From DASVHS01 sp038244815 (lineage in GTDB: Bacteria > Acidobacteriota > Thermoanaerobaculia > Gp7-AA8): a DNA stretch of 64,000 nt. This document shows, one piece after another, positions 26,050-34,438 of this stretch; position 1 is the stretch's first letter; each line of letters starts with the position of its first letter. The DNA is taken from contig JBBRTB010000005.1 in assembly GCA_038244815.1 (NCBI GenBank), forward strand, positions 124,001 to 188,000, written 5' to 3'. The notes under the pieces are model-generated. The model saw only the letters and a list, made by a program, of their open reading frames with translations, was not told where the DNA came from and made no database searches. The position numbers were made by a program, and so were the translations under genes.

Positions 26050-27449
26050 GCGACGTCCTCGATCTCCCGTTTACGGAGGCGCGCGAGCAGGTGTCGCCGG
26101 CCGAGTATCTGGCTGAGTCGCTGCGTGCCATCGAACGGCAGAATGCCGCGCTCAACGCGTTTTTGCGTGTCAGCGACTCCCCGCGCGGCGCATTTCCCCT
26201 GGCCGTCAAGGACAACATCGTGACCACGGAGATGCCGACGACCTGCGCATCCCGCATTCTGGAATCGTTCCGGTCGCCGTTCGACGCCACCGTCATTGCC
26301 AGGTTGCGCGCGGCCGGCGCAGGCATCGTGGGCAAGACCAACCTCGACGAGTTCGCCATGGGCTCGTCGACGGAGCACTCTGCGTTCGGTCCGACACGCA
26401 ATCCGTGGGATACCACCCGCGTGGCCGGCGGCTCCTCCGGCGGCTCCGCCGCCGCGGTGGCGGCGCGCATGGTCCCGGCGGCCCTCGGATCGGACACGGG
26501 CGGCTCGGTGCGACAGCCGGCCGCGCTCTGCGGCGTCGTCGGCGTCAAGCCGACCTATGGGCGCGTGAGCCGGTACGGCCTCGTGGCGTTCGCCTCGAGC
26601 CTCGATCAGATCGGCACATTCACGAAGACGGTGGGCGAGAGTGCCGAGCTCCTGGGAGTGATCGCCGGCCGCGATCCGTTCGATTCGACCTCGAGCGCGG
26701 AGCCGGTCGACGACTACGTCGCCGATCTCGAGCGCGGAGTGCGCGGCCTGCGCGTCGGCGTGATCTCCGAGGGTCTCGACAAGCTGAGCGCCGAGGTCCG
26801 CCGCAACTTCGATGATGCCGCCGGAGTGTTTCGCCGCGGCGGTGCGGTTGTCGACGACGTCCACGTTCCTTCGATCACGCATTCGATCGCCATCTACTAC
26901 GTCGTGGCGAACGCCGAGGCCAGTGCGAACCTGGCCAGGTTCGACGGGATCCGGTACGGAAGACGTGCGGCGGCCGGCGGTCACACCTCGCTTCAGGAGA
27001 CCTACTTCGCGTCGCGCGGGGAAGGGTTCGGGGCGGAAGTGAAGCGCAGGATCATGCTCGGCACGTTCGCGCTGTCCTCGGGCTATTACGACGCGTACTA
27101 CGGACGCGCGCAGCGCGTCCGGCAGAAGCTGCGCGACGAGCTCGCCGAGGCATTTCGCACTCACGACGTGCTGCTCACCCCGACCTCACCCGAACCGGCC
27201 TTTCGGATCGGCGAGAAGGTCGACGATCCGCTGACGATGTACCTCAATGACATCTTCACGGCGCCGGCGAATCTGGCCGGGGTTCCGGCGATGTCGGTTC
27301 CGTCCGGGTTCACCGCCGAAGGAATGCCGCTGGGTTTGCAGATCACCGCTCCGCACTTCGGCGAGCGCGTGATGTTCCGTGCCGGCGCATTCTTCGAGAA
27401 GGAAACGGGGTACTGGAAACGCAGGCCTCGGGCCTCGGACCGGCGATGA
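26046..27449 (+). CDS. gatA: Aspartyl/glutamyl-tRNA amidotransferase subunit A
   Basis: Amidase-signature glutaminase of 467 residues. The Ser-cisSer-Lys triad is present: Lys in PLAVKDN, the cis-Ser in AGGSSGGSAA, and the nucleophilic Ser in GSDTGGSVRQPA. GRVSRYGLVAFASSLDQIG is also typical of GatA. The GTG at 26046 is set by overlap with the gatC stop; a longer open frame upstream would run through gatC. The final residues, RPRASDRR, are encoded by a 7-base repeat that continues beyond the stop (27421-27486), so the tail is repeat-derived and probably not functional. Confidence 0.95.
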   Translation: MSDVLDLPFTEAREQVSPAEYLAESLRAIERQNAALNAFLRVSDSPRGAFPLAVKDNIVTTEMPTTCASRILESFRSPFDATVIARLRAAGAGIVGKTNLDEFAMGSSTEHSAFGPTRNPWDTTRVAGGSSGGSAAAVAARMVPAALGSDTGGSVRQPAALCGVVGVKPTYGRVSRYGLVAFASSLDQIGTFTKTVGESAELLGVIAGRDPFDSTSSAEPVDDYVADLERGVRGLRVGVISEGLDKLSAEVRRNFDDAAGVFRRGGAVVDDVHVPSITHSIAIYYVVANAEASANLARFDGIRYGRRAAAGGHTSLQETYFASRGEGFGAEVKRRIMLGTFALSSGYYDAYYGRAQRVRQKLRDELAEAFRTHDVLLTPTSPEPAFRIGEKVDDPLTMYLNDIFTAPANLAGVPAMSVPSGFTAEGMPLGLQITAPHFGERVMFRAGAFFEKETGYWKRRPRASDRR

Positions 27450-27486
27450 GATCAGGCCTGAGGCCTGAGGCCTGAGGCCCGGCCGG
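27421..27486 (+). repeat. Seven-base-period palindromic repeat at the gatA 3' end
   Basis: Two GGCCTCG units lie within the last codons of gatA. After the stop come AGGCCTG units in tandem (three full and one partial, period 7). The two halves are largely inverted relative to each other, so an RNA hairpin is possible. Related sequences occur at 42451-42484, 42571-42600 and 48357-48442. Confidence 0.85.
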
Positions 27487-27498
27487 GCGGGCGGATGC

Positions 27499-27504
27499 TA
27501 CAAT
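27499..27504 (+). promoter_or_regulatory. Possible -10 element of a near-leaderless promoter before the amidase gene
   Basis: TACAAT (five of six consensus) ends six bases before the GTG at 27511, so a transcript from it would have almost no leader. The -35 position falls in the upstream repeat and has no match to TTGACA. Confidence 0.35.
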
Positions 27505-27510
27505 TTCATC

Positions 27511-29256
27511 GTGCGCAAGTGGTGGGTGTGGGTGCTCGCATCACTCCTCGCGACGCCCGCCTTCCCCGGTGAGCTCCGCGCGGTTCTCTCCAGCGATTAC
27601 CAGATCGATGTTTCCGTGCAGCCGCACGACGGCGACGCCTGGACGCGTCTGGCCCGGCGTGTCACCGGCGACGCCGCAAACTGGGAAGACCTCGCTGCGT
27701 TCAATCAATCCGACGACACGTTGCGGAGCGCCCGGCCCGTGCGTGTGCCGTTTGCGCTGCTGCGCCCTTCACTGCAGCGCCAGATCATCCAGAACGTTTT
27801 CCCGAACGATCATCCAGTCGCCGGCGGATGGCAGCACACCGTCGTCGGCGGAAGCGGCATCGAAGGCGAGTCACTCTGGAACATCGCGGAGTGGTTCACC
27901 GGCGACGGCGCGAACTACTCGGCGCTGCGCAAGGCCAACACGGGCCAGGGACTCTCGACGCGAACAGGTGATGTGATCCTCATTCCAAAGGTGATGCTCA
28001 CCGCCGCATTCGGCGGGGGGGCGGAGGGAGAGAATGCACCGAAGACGGCAACAGAGGTTCGGAAATCGAAAGACAGTCAGGCTCAGCGGTCATCAACGGA
28101 TGAAGATGTACAGGAGGCGGTTGCGCCGTCTTCCGTGGGATCTCCGTCGCTAACCTATGAGCGCAAAGATCCCGAACCCTACGCCATCTACCGGCTGCAG
28201 AAAGGGGAGGCGCTCTACTCCTCGGTAGCCATTCGCTTCACAGGTCGCGTCTATTCGGCCGACGTCGGCGACGTGCTGCAGCGAATCGTCGAGTTCAATT
28301 CCATCGAAGACGTGTCGAAGATGCCCGTCGGTTATCCGGTGAAGATTCCGATGGATCTGTTGCTCCCGCAATACCGGCCGGACGACGATCCGGCGCGGCT
28401 TGCGGAGGAGGCATCACAGCGCACCAGCGCGAAGCTGGCCCGCAGAACGCGAGCGAGAAATCTCGCTGCCGTTCACGTGATCCTCGACGCCGGCCACGGA
28501 GGCAGCGATCCCGGTGCCATCTATGAGGACGTCGAGGAGTCTCAGTACGTCTATGACGTGATGTGCCGGCTCAAGACAATTCTCAGGAAGAAAACTGCGG
28601 CACGGGTCTCGGTGACGCGCACCGAGCAGGAGGTGCTGACGAATCCTCCGTACCCGCTGGACGACGCCATCGTCGGCGTCAATCTGCGCTGGTACCTCGC
28701 CAACTCCATCTTCCGCCGTGCCATCAAGTCGGGACTGGACAAGGAGAAGGTCGTGTTCATCTCCATCCACGCGGACTCGCTCCACCCCTCGCTGCGCGGC
28801 GCCATGGCCTACATCCCCGGCGGCCGTTACGTGCAGGGGAGCTACGAGAAGCGCGGTCCGGTCTACGCGGCACGCGCTGAGGTCCGTGAGCGGCCGGTGG
28901 TGCGTCACTCGGAACAGGAGTCGCTGGAGGCCGAGGGGTTGTCGCGCGATCTGGCCGAGAACGTGATCGGCGCGTTCGACGAGTCCAGGCTGCAGGTGCA
29001 CGCCTTCAATCCGGTCCGCGACAACGTCGTGCGCGACGGGCACGAATGGGTGCCCGCCGTCATTCGCTACAATCTCGTGCCCACCCGGCTGCTCCTGGAA
29101 ATCTGCAACCTCGGCAATCGCCGCGACCGCGAGTTGATCAAGACGAAGAAGTACCGTCAGAGAGTGGCAGAAGCGATCTACCGTGGTCTGGTCGAGTTCT
29201 ATACCGAGAGCGATCAGGGTACGCAAGTGGCGGGGAAGGCGGTGGGGCGGCCGTAG
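27511..29256 (+). CDS. N-acetylmuramoyl-L-alanine amidase with LysM-like modules
   Basis: Exported peptidoglycan amidase of 581 residues. The signal peptide covers about 1-20 (VWVLASLLATPAFPG). Three LysM-like modules follow at roughly 28-75, 108-165 and 220-290, separated by a polar linker. The Amidase_3 domain fills about 320-570: DAGHGGSDPGA supplies the first zinc His, ISIHADS the second, and the Glu in LLEICNLGN matches the catalytic glutamate. It would cut the bond between MurNAc and the stem peptide during cell separation or envelope turnover. It begins with GTG, six bases behind a TACAAT box. Confidence 0.9.
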   Translation: MRKWWVWVLASLLATPAFPGELRAVLSSDYQIDVSVQPHDGDAWTRLARRVTGDAANWEDLAAFNQSDDTLRSARPVRVPFALLRPSLQRQIIQNVFPNDHPVAGGWQHTVVGGSGIEGESLWNIAEWFTGDGANYSALRKANTGQGLSTRTGDVILIPKVMLTAAFGGGAEGENAPKTATEVRKSKDSQAQRSSTDEDVQEAVAPSSVGSPSLTYERKDPEPYAIYRLQKGEALYSSVAIRFTGRVYSADVGDVLQRIVEFNSIEDVSKMPVGYPVKIPMDLLLPQYRPDDDPARLAEEASQRTSAKLARRTRARNLAAVHVILDAGHGGSDPGAIYEDVEESQYVYDVMCRLKTILRKKTAARVSVTRTEQEVLTNPPYPLDDAIVGVNLRWYLANSIFRRAIKSGLDKEKVVFISIHADSLHPSLRGAMAYIPGGRYVQGSYEKRGPVYAARAEVRERPVVRHSEQESLEAEGLSRDLAENVIGAFDESRLQVHAFNPVRDNVVRDGHEWVPAVIRYNLVPTRLLLEICNLGNRRDRELIKTKKYRQRVAEAIYRGLVEFYTESDQGTQVAGKAVGRP

Positions 29257-29261
29257 GGGGT

Positions 29262-29302
29262 CGCGACCTGCGACCTCCACGACCCGCGACCTCCCACGCG
29301 AC
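29262..29302 (+). repeat. Short GCGACCT repeat in the amidase-ribH gap
   Basis: GCGACCT occurs twice in tandem (period 7) and a third time about 17 bases on, within CGACC-rich sequence. It fills most of the 64-base gap; the ribH promoter box follows directly. Confidence 0.7.
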
Positions 29303-29308
29303 ACCGGA

Positions 29309-29314
29309 TAGAAT
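29309..29314 (+). promoter_or_regulatory. Possible -10 element of a near-leaderless promoter before ribH
   Basis: TAGAAT ends six bases before the ribH GTG at 29321, the same spacing as at the amidase gene. There is no good -35; GCGACC of the repeat lies at that position. Confidence 0.35.
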
Positions 29315-29320
29315 CCGACC

Positions 29321-29809
29321 GTGCCGTCCACCATCTTCGAAGGCGCCCACGTGGCGAACGATCTCCGTTTCGCCATCCTGGCAAGCCGCTTCAACGACGA
29401 GATCGTCGATGGCCTGCTGGCAGGTGCGGTCGATTGCCTGACCCGGCATGGGGCGGCCGAACAGCAGATCACCGTGTTCCGCGTCCCCGGCGCATTCGAG
29501 ATCCCGGGCCTTGCCCGGATGCTCATCGGCCGCGGAGGCTTCGATGCCATCGTGACCCTCGGTTGCCTTCTCCGCGGTGAGACACCTCACTTCGATTTCA
29601 TCTCCCAGCAGGTGACCATGGAGCTGTCCCGCGTGGCCGTCGACACCTGTTTTCCGCTTTCGTTCGGTGTGATCACGTGCAACACCCTGGAGCAGGCCAT
29701 CGCGCGCTCGTCGAAGGGAAGCGGCAACAAGGGATGGGAGGCGGCACTGGCGGCGATGGAGATGGCCAACCTGTGGCGTCAGATTCGCACTGAACTGCGC
29801 GAGGAATGA
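29321..29809 (+). CDS. ribH: 6,7-dimethyl-8-ribityllumazine synthase
   Basis: Penultimate enzyme of riboflavin synthesis, joining the ribityl-amino-uracil and dihydroxybutanone phosphate; 162 residues. Motifs: ILASRFNDEIVDGLL, VPGAFEIPGLARML, VTLGCLLRGETPHFDFIS (with the catalytic His) and the C-terminal FGVITCNTLEQAIARS plus GNKGWEAALAAMEM. GTG at 29321 follows a TAGAAT box by six bases. The ribH-nusB order is common in many bacteria, and the nusB ATG overlaps this stop. No other rib genes are in the window. Confidence 0.95.
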   Translation: MPSTIFEGAHVANDLRFAILASRFNDEIVDGLLAGAVDCLTRHGAAEQQITVFRVPGAFEIPGLARMLIGRGGFDAIVTLGCLLRGETPHFDFISQQVTMELSRVAVDTCFPLSFGVITCNTLEQAIARSSKGSGNKGWEAALAAMEMANLWRQIRTELREE

Positions 29810-30225
29810 TGGGTGCCCGTCGAAAAGCGCGCGAGCTCGCGCTGCAGATGCTCTTTCAGCACGACATGTCCGGCAATGTCCCGGACATGATCATCGCCAC
29901 GTTCGAGGAGTTGCAGAAGTCGAAATCGAACACGCGCGAGTTCGCCACGAAGATCTTCCGGGGAACCGTGGACCATCTCAACGAGATCGACGAGATGATC
30001 ACGGTCCAGGCCGACAACTGGCGGCTCTCGCGAATGGCCGTCGTCGACCGCAACATCATCCGCATGTGTGTCTACGAGTTTCTCCATGAAAACGACACGC
30101 CGAAGCTGGTGATCATCGACGAGGGCATCGAGATCGCCAAGAAGTACGGCACGCAGAAGTCGTCCCAGTTCATCAATGGCATCCTGGACGGCATTCTCAA
30201 AAGGTACAATTTGCAGACCACGTGA
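29806..30225 (+). CDS. nusB: Transcription antitermination factor NusB
   Basis: All-helical RNA-binding protein of 139 residues that binds boxA with S10 (NusE) during rRNA transcription. Conserved parts: RRKARELALQMLFQHDMSG, DRNIIRMCVYEFLHENDTPKLVIIDEGIEIAKKYG and SSQFINGILDGIL. Two adjacent ATGs (29806, 29809) are possible; the first overlaps the ribH stop. Its stop overlaps the GTG of the DUF4388 gene, so the chemosensory operon is likely continued from the ribH-nusB transcript. Confidence 0.95.
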   Translation: MMGARRKARELALQMLFQHDMSGNVPDMIIATFEELQKSKSNTREFATKIFRGTVDHLNEIDEMITVQADNWRLSRMAVVDRNIIRMCVYEFLHENDTPKLVIIDEGIEIAKKYGTQKSSQFINGILDGILKRYNLQTT

Positions 30226-31958
30226 GTCTGCTTGGCCGCCTCGAGGATCTCTCTCTCACCGACATCGTTCAGATCGTCTTCCTCAGCCGTCGAACCGGCG
30301 TCCTGGAGATCATCGACAATGCCGGCCGCCACACCGTGCTCTTTCGCCACGGTCTGGTCGTCAACGCGTCCGCGCCCCAGCATCCCGACCTGGTGACGTT
30401 TCTCGAGAAACGCGGCGACATTCCGCCGGAGAGCGTCCCTGCCCTGCGGCAGATGGAAGACGAGGGCGTAGCCTGCGGGACGGCCGTTCTGGAAATGAAC
30501 CTGATGCCGGCGGACAGTCTCGTCGATGCCATCCGCCTGCGCATCCTCGACGTCGTCTCCCCCTTGTTGCAGAGCCGGGACGGCGAGTTCAACTTCATCC
30601 TCAGCGAGTCCGTCAGCTCGGTGGACATGGAGTACGAGCCGGACGTCGTGCTCAAAGACGGAGGGTTCTCGCCGCAGAAGATCATCGGCATGGCCGAGGG
30701 CGAAAAGATCAAGCCGTTACGCGGACTGGAAGAATCCATGAAGGCCGGCAGGGCGCTGCGCCGTGGAAACACGACGCCGGGGACGATCCCGCTGCCCCAG
30801 GAACACCGGCCAACTGTCAGTCCGCCGCCCGGTTTCCCTCCTGAGAATCTCCTCCCCATGGGTCCGGGCGAGGGCCTGGCCATCGCCGAAGACGTCGCGC
30901 GGCCGTCCCGGCCGGCCGGCCTGTTCAAAGTCGCCGGCGGCCTCTTCGAAGTGGAGTCGCCGGAGGCGGCGTACCGGAATGTGGTTCTGTTCGAGCGCGA
31001 TCCCATGGTCCGGGTGGCGGCGAAGCGCGCCTTCGGCAAGCGGGGCGTGAAGATCGTGCAGTTCGGGTCGCTCGATGACGTGCGCGCGGCCATGTCGGAC
31101 CTTTTCCGATCGAGCAGTTTCTTCGTCACGTTCCTGGAGTTGACCTCGGATGATTCGGCGCTGCGGATCATGCAGCAGCTCAAGCGCCGCAATCCTCGTC
31201 TGCCGGTCGTGATGGTCGACCGGGAGGCGGACCTGCGCCGCCGCCATGACCTGCTGCGTGACGGTGCGGACCTCTATCTCACACGGCCCTCACAGGACCG
31301 CATGCAGCCGGAGATGGCCGAGGAGGAGCTGGCACTGTTCGCCGACGAGCTCGTGCTGTTCGCCGAGCGGTCATTCGAGCAGTGGGAGCGGCTCACCGGC
31401 AGTTTCGGCGCCGACGCCGGCAAGAAGTTCTACGAAATGGCGGAGAAGGAAAGCGCTGATCGCGGGTTCATCCTGCTCAAGCAGCTCATCAACGAGCTCA
31501 GCGACCCGAACGACATCAATCAGGTCGGGGAGATGATCCTCCGTCTGGCCGCTCAGTACCTCGACCGCGGCGCTCTGTTCGTCGCGGCCGGCGACTCATT
31601 CACCGGTCTTGGCGGCTTTGGTGTCAGTGGCGGCGGTGCCTCGATGGGCGACCGGATTCGTGAGCTGCGGATGGGGAGAGCGGAGCCCTCCATCCTGTCG
31701 GACGTGGCGGATAGCGGCCAGCCGCACCGTGGCAAGATCCGGCGGACAGAAGCGAATGTCCGCCTGATCGAGGGCATGGGAAACGTGCTGCCCTCCGAGG
31801 TGGTGGCCCTGCCGATCATGCACAACGGCCAGGGCATTGGTATTCTGTACGGAGACAACGCGGAACACCGTGCTCCCATCGACAGTACATCCGGGCTGGA
31901 GATCTTCCTCTCGCAGGCCGGTTACGCATTCGGGAACGCGGTCACGACGTGGCAGTGA
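30222..31958 (+). CDS. DUF4388 protein with pseudo-receiver and GAF-like domains
   Basis: Cytoplasmic signalling protein of 578 residues. The N-terminus (1-150) is a DUF4388/PatA-N-like domain: LEDLSLTDIVQIVFLSRRTGVLEI and FRHGLVVNAS. A disordered Pro-rich linker follows (about 180-235). Residues 250-370 have a CheY-like receiver fold (YRNVVLFERDPMVRVAAKRAF) but the phosphoacceptor position reads FLEL, with no Asp, so it should not be phosphorylated. The last 170 residues look GAF-like (VVALPIMHNGQGIGILYGDN). DUF4388 proteins are common next to Che genes in delta-proteobacteria and Acidobacteriota. It overlaps nusB and precedes a CheY. Confidence 0.75.
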   Translation: MSLLGRLEDLSLTDIVQIVFLSRRTGVLEIIDNAGRHTVLFRHGLVVNASAPQHPDLVTFLEKRGDIPPESVPALRQMEDEGVACGTAVLEMNLMPADSLVDAIRLRILDVVSPLLQSRDGEFNFILSESVSSVDMEYEPDVVLKDGGFSPQKIIGMAEGEKIKPLRGLEESMKAGRALRRGNTTPGTIPLPQEHRPTVSPPPGFPPENLLPMGPGEGLAIAEDVARPSRPAGLFKVAGGLFEVESPEAAYRNVVLFERDPMVRVAAKRAFGKRGVKIVQFGSLDDVRAAMSDLFRSSSFFVTFLELTSDDSALRIMQQLKRRNPRLPVVMVDREADLRRRHDLLRDGADLYLTRPSQDRMQPEMAEEELALFADELVLFAERSFEQWERLTGSFGADAGKKFYEMAEKESADRGFILLKQLINELSDPNDINQVGEMILRLAAQYLDRGALFVAAGDSFTGLGGFGVSGGGASMGDRIRELRMGRAEPSILSDVADSGQPHRGKIRRTEANVRLIEGMGNVLPSEVVALPIMHNGQGIGILYGDNAEHRAPIDSTSGLEIFLSQAGYAFGNAVTTWQ

Positions 31959-31983
31959 GCGGGCGGGTGAGGCGGGAAGGGAC

Positions 31984-32361
31984 ATGAAAATTCTGGTTGT
32001 CGAAGACTCTTCCTCGATGCGCGCGTATCTCACCACCATCATCGAGGGAGGGACCGAATCCTACGACCTCGAGATCGTGGAGGCCTCAACCGGTTTCGAG
32101 GCCCTGAAGAGTCTTCCCCACCACAAGTTCGACGCCATCCTGACCGACATCAACATGCCCGACATCAACGGGCTGGAGCTGGTCAGCTTTCTGAAGAACC
32201 ATCCGCTCTACAGCTCCATCCCCATCATGGTGATCTCGACCGAGAGCACGTCCGCCGACCGGGAGCGGGCCTGCGCCCTCGGCGCCGAGGAGTACCTGGT
32301 CAAGCCCTTTCAATCGGGTGAGCTCGTCGACAAACTGCGAAGGATCCTGCGGGTGGCATGA
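31984..32361 (+). CDS. CheY-like response regulator (first)
   Basis: Single receiver domain of 125 residues. The acidic pocket is ILVVEDSSSM, the phosphoacceptor Asp is in AILTDINMPDING, the switch Thr/Ser is in VISTES, and the conserved Lys is in YLVKPFQ. The ATG at 31984 has AAGG upstream; longer in-frame sequence would run into the DUF4388 gene. The stop overlaps the cheA ATG (ATGA). It is probably phosphorylated by the CheA that follows; no output domain is attached. Confidence 0.92.
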   Translation: MKILVVEDSSSMRAYLTTIIEGGTESYDLEIVEASTGFEALKSLPHHKFDAILTDINMPDINGLELVSFLKNHPLYSSIPIMVISTESTSADRERACALGAEEYLVKPFQSGELVDKLRRILRVA

Positions 32362-34394
32362 GCAAAGAGGACGATCGCGCCCGTGCCGAGTTCGCCGGCG
32401 AGGCCGAAGAGATCCTGGATGCGTTGTCGCGCGATCTCGTCGACTTCGAAGCGCAGGGAGAGGCCGTCCGCCCGGAACTCGTCAACAAGATCTTTCGCGA
32501 CGTACACACGCTCAAGGGTCTGGCCGGCATGCTCGGTTTCAGCGAGATCTCCGAGCTCTCGCACAACCTCGAGGAGATGCTGGACAAGCTGCGCATGGGC
32601 AAGATCGCCATCACCCGGGATCTCGTCGACCTGCTCTATGACGCCGTCGACAGCCTCAATCGTCTGGTGATCGCCATCAGCGACCCGTCGGTGGCGGCGC
32701 TCGTCGACATCATCAGGCTGACCAGCCGGATCCGGGAGACGGTTTCCGCGCAGCCGCAGCACAAGGACAGCAATCCCCTGGCCGCGCTCACACTCGACGA
32801 TCAGACCCGGCGGTCGCTGACGGAATACGAGGAACACCGGCTGGTCGAGAACGTGCGGTCGGGCAGGCACATCCTGGCGCTCGAAGTGACCTTCGATTTC
32901 GCGGATTTCGACGAACGCCTGCGCGCCATCACGGCCACGCTCACCGAGTCGGGCGAGGTGATCTCCACGCTGCCGGCTCTCGACGCCAGCGGCGGCTCGG
33001 GCATCTCCTTCCGGCTGCTGTACGGGTCGATCCTCGATGAGGCGGCGGTCGCGGCGATCGTGCCGTACGCGAAGGTGGGGAGCCTGCGCAGGGAGGCCGG
33101 AGACTCGAGATCGGAGATTGGGGCGAAGGAAGGCCACGCGCCGCTCTCCAATGTCGAATCTCCGGCGGAGGACGATCTCTCACTCCGTTCCATCTCCCGG
33201 ACGGTGCGCGTCGACATCGCCCGGCTCGACCACGTCATGAACATCGTGGGCGAACTGATCGTCGAGAAGACGCAGCTCGAGAACCTGGCTCGCTCGGTTT
33301 CGGAGCGGAAGCTGTCGCAGGAGCTCGCCAAGATCACACGCAACCTCGACAGGCGCCTCAACGAGATGCAGCGTTCGGTCATCGAGATCAGAATGGTTCC
33401 GGTCGGACAGATCTACGCGAAGCTGTCGCGGACCGTCCGCAAAGTGGCCCGCGAGCTCGGCAAGGAGATCGAGCTGGTGTTGCGCGGCGAGGACACGGAG
33501 CTCGACAAGATGATGGTCGAGGAGCTGACCGACCCGCTCATGCACATCATTCGCAACGCCCTCGACCACGGTATCGAGCCGGCCGAGGAGCGGGCCAGGG
33601 CCGGCAAACCGCCGGTCGGCCGGCTCACGCTCGTGGCCTATCAGCAGGGGAACTCGGTGGTGCTCGACGTCCGCGACGACGGGAGAGGCATCGATCTCGA
33701 CCGCATCCGCCAGATCGCCGTGCAGCGTGGGCTCGTGGGAGCCGGCGAATCCGTCGATGAGGAACGCGCGCACGAGCTGATGTTCACGCCCGGATTCTCC
33801 ACCGCTTCATCGGTCAGCGAGATCTCCGGCCGCGGGGTCGGGCTCGACGTCGTCAAGCGCAACATCCAGCAGCTGAAGGGAACGATCGAGATCATTTCCG
33901 AACCCGGAAAGGGGGCGACGTTCCGGATCATGCTGCCGATCACTCTGGCCATCATCCAGGCGCTCATCGTGCGCGCGGGCGGCGAGAAGTTCGCCATTCC
34001 GCTCACCTCGGTCGAGGAGTCGCTGCGCATCTATTCACGGGACATCCGCACTCTGGCCCGTCGCGAGGTGTTCACGCTCCGCGACAGCGCCGTCCCGCTG
34101 CTCCGGCTCGCCGATGTGTTTCAGCTTCACGATGAAGAAGATGATGAAGACCGAAAATGGTTCGTCGTCGTGACGCGTGCCGGCGAGAAATCGGTCGGCG
34201 TGCTCGTGGACGGCCTGGTGCGCCAGCAGGAGATCGTCATCAAGTCGATCGGCGAACGGCTCAAGAGCGTGGCCGGTGTGGCCGGCGCCACCGAGATCGG
34301 AGAGAGCGAGATCATCCTGGTCATCGACGTCGGATCCTTGATCGAAACGTTTGGAGGGAGAGCGCGTGAGACTCGTGCCGCCGCAGCCCGATGA
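32358..34394 (+). CDS. cheA: Chemotaxis-type histidine kinase CheA
   Basis: CheA of 678 residues with the standard order. The HPt domain (1-110) has His50 in RDVHTLKGLAGMLG. A middle domain (about 140-245) resembles a P2 or CheA-associated domain. Then come the dimerisation helices (about 275-345), an HATPase domain with the N-box HIIRNALDHG near residue 395, DDGRGID near 437 and FTPGFSTASSVSEISGRGVGLDVVK, and a C-terminal CheW-like domain (about 525-670). All residues for autophosphorylation and transfer look intact. The linker at about 246-258 (AGDSRSEIGAKEG) is encoded by degenerate 7-base repeats. It overlaps the first cheY. Confidence 0.95.
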   Translation: MSKEDDRARAEFAGEAEEILDALSRDLVDFEAQGEAVRPELVNKIFRDVHTLKGLAGMLGFSEISELSHNLEEMLDKLRMGKIAITRDLVDLLYDAVDSLNRLVIAISDPSVAALVDIIRLTSRIRETVSAQPQHKDSNPLAALTLDDQTRRSLTEYEEHRLVENVRSGRHILALEVTFDFADFDERLRAITATLTESGEVISTLPALDASGGSGISFRLLYGSILDEAAVAAIVPYAKVGSLRREAGDSRSEIGAKEGHAPLSNVESPAEDDLSLRSISRTVRVDIARLDHVMNIVGELIVEKTQLENLARSVSERKLSQELAKITRNLDRRLNEMQRSVIEIRMVPVGQIYAKLSRTVRKVARELGKEIELVLRGEDTELDKMMVEELTDPLMHIIRNALDHGIEPAEERARAGKPPVGRLTLVAYQQGNSVVLDVRDDGRGIDLDRIRQIAVQRGLVGAGESVDEERAHELMFTPGFSTASSVSEISGRGVGLDVVKRNIQQLKGTIEIISEPGKGATFRIMLPITLAIIQALIVRAGGEKFAIPLTSVEESLRIYSRDIRTLARREVFTLRDSAVPLLRLADVFQLHDEEDDEDRKWFVVVTRAGEKSVGVLVDGLVRQQEIVIKSIGERLKSVAGVAGATEIGESEIILVIDVGSLIETFGGRARETRAAAAR

Positions 34395-34438
34395 CGGATG
34401 AGGTAACCGCTAACCGCTGTTAAGGTGCCCTGTCACCC

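Noticed and set aside
26046..27449. gatCAB operon
   Set aside because: gatB does not follow gatA; the next gene is a LysM amidase, so only gatC and gatA are annotated.
34404..34417. Operator for the ExeA-like ATPase gene
   Set aside because: The duplicated TAACCGC is a direct tandem without dyad symmetry and fits the heptamer-repeat pattern better.
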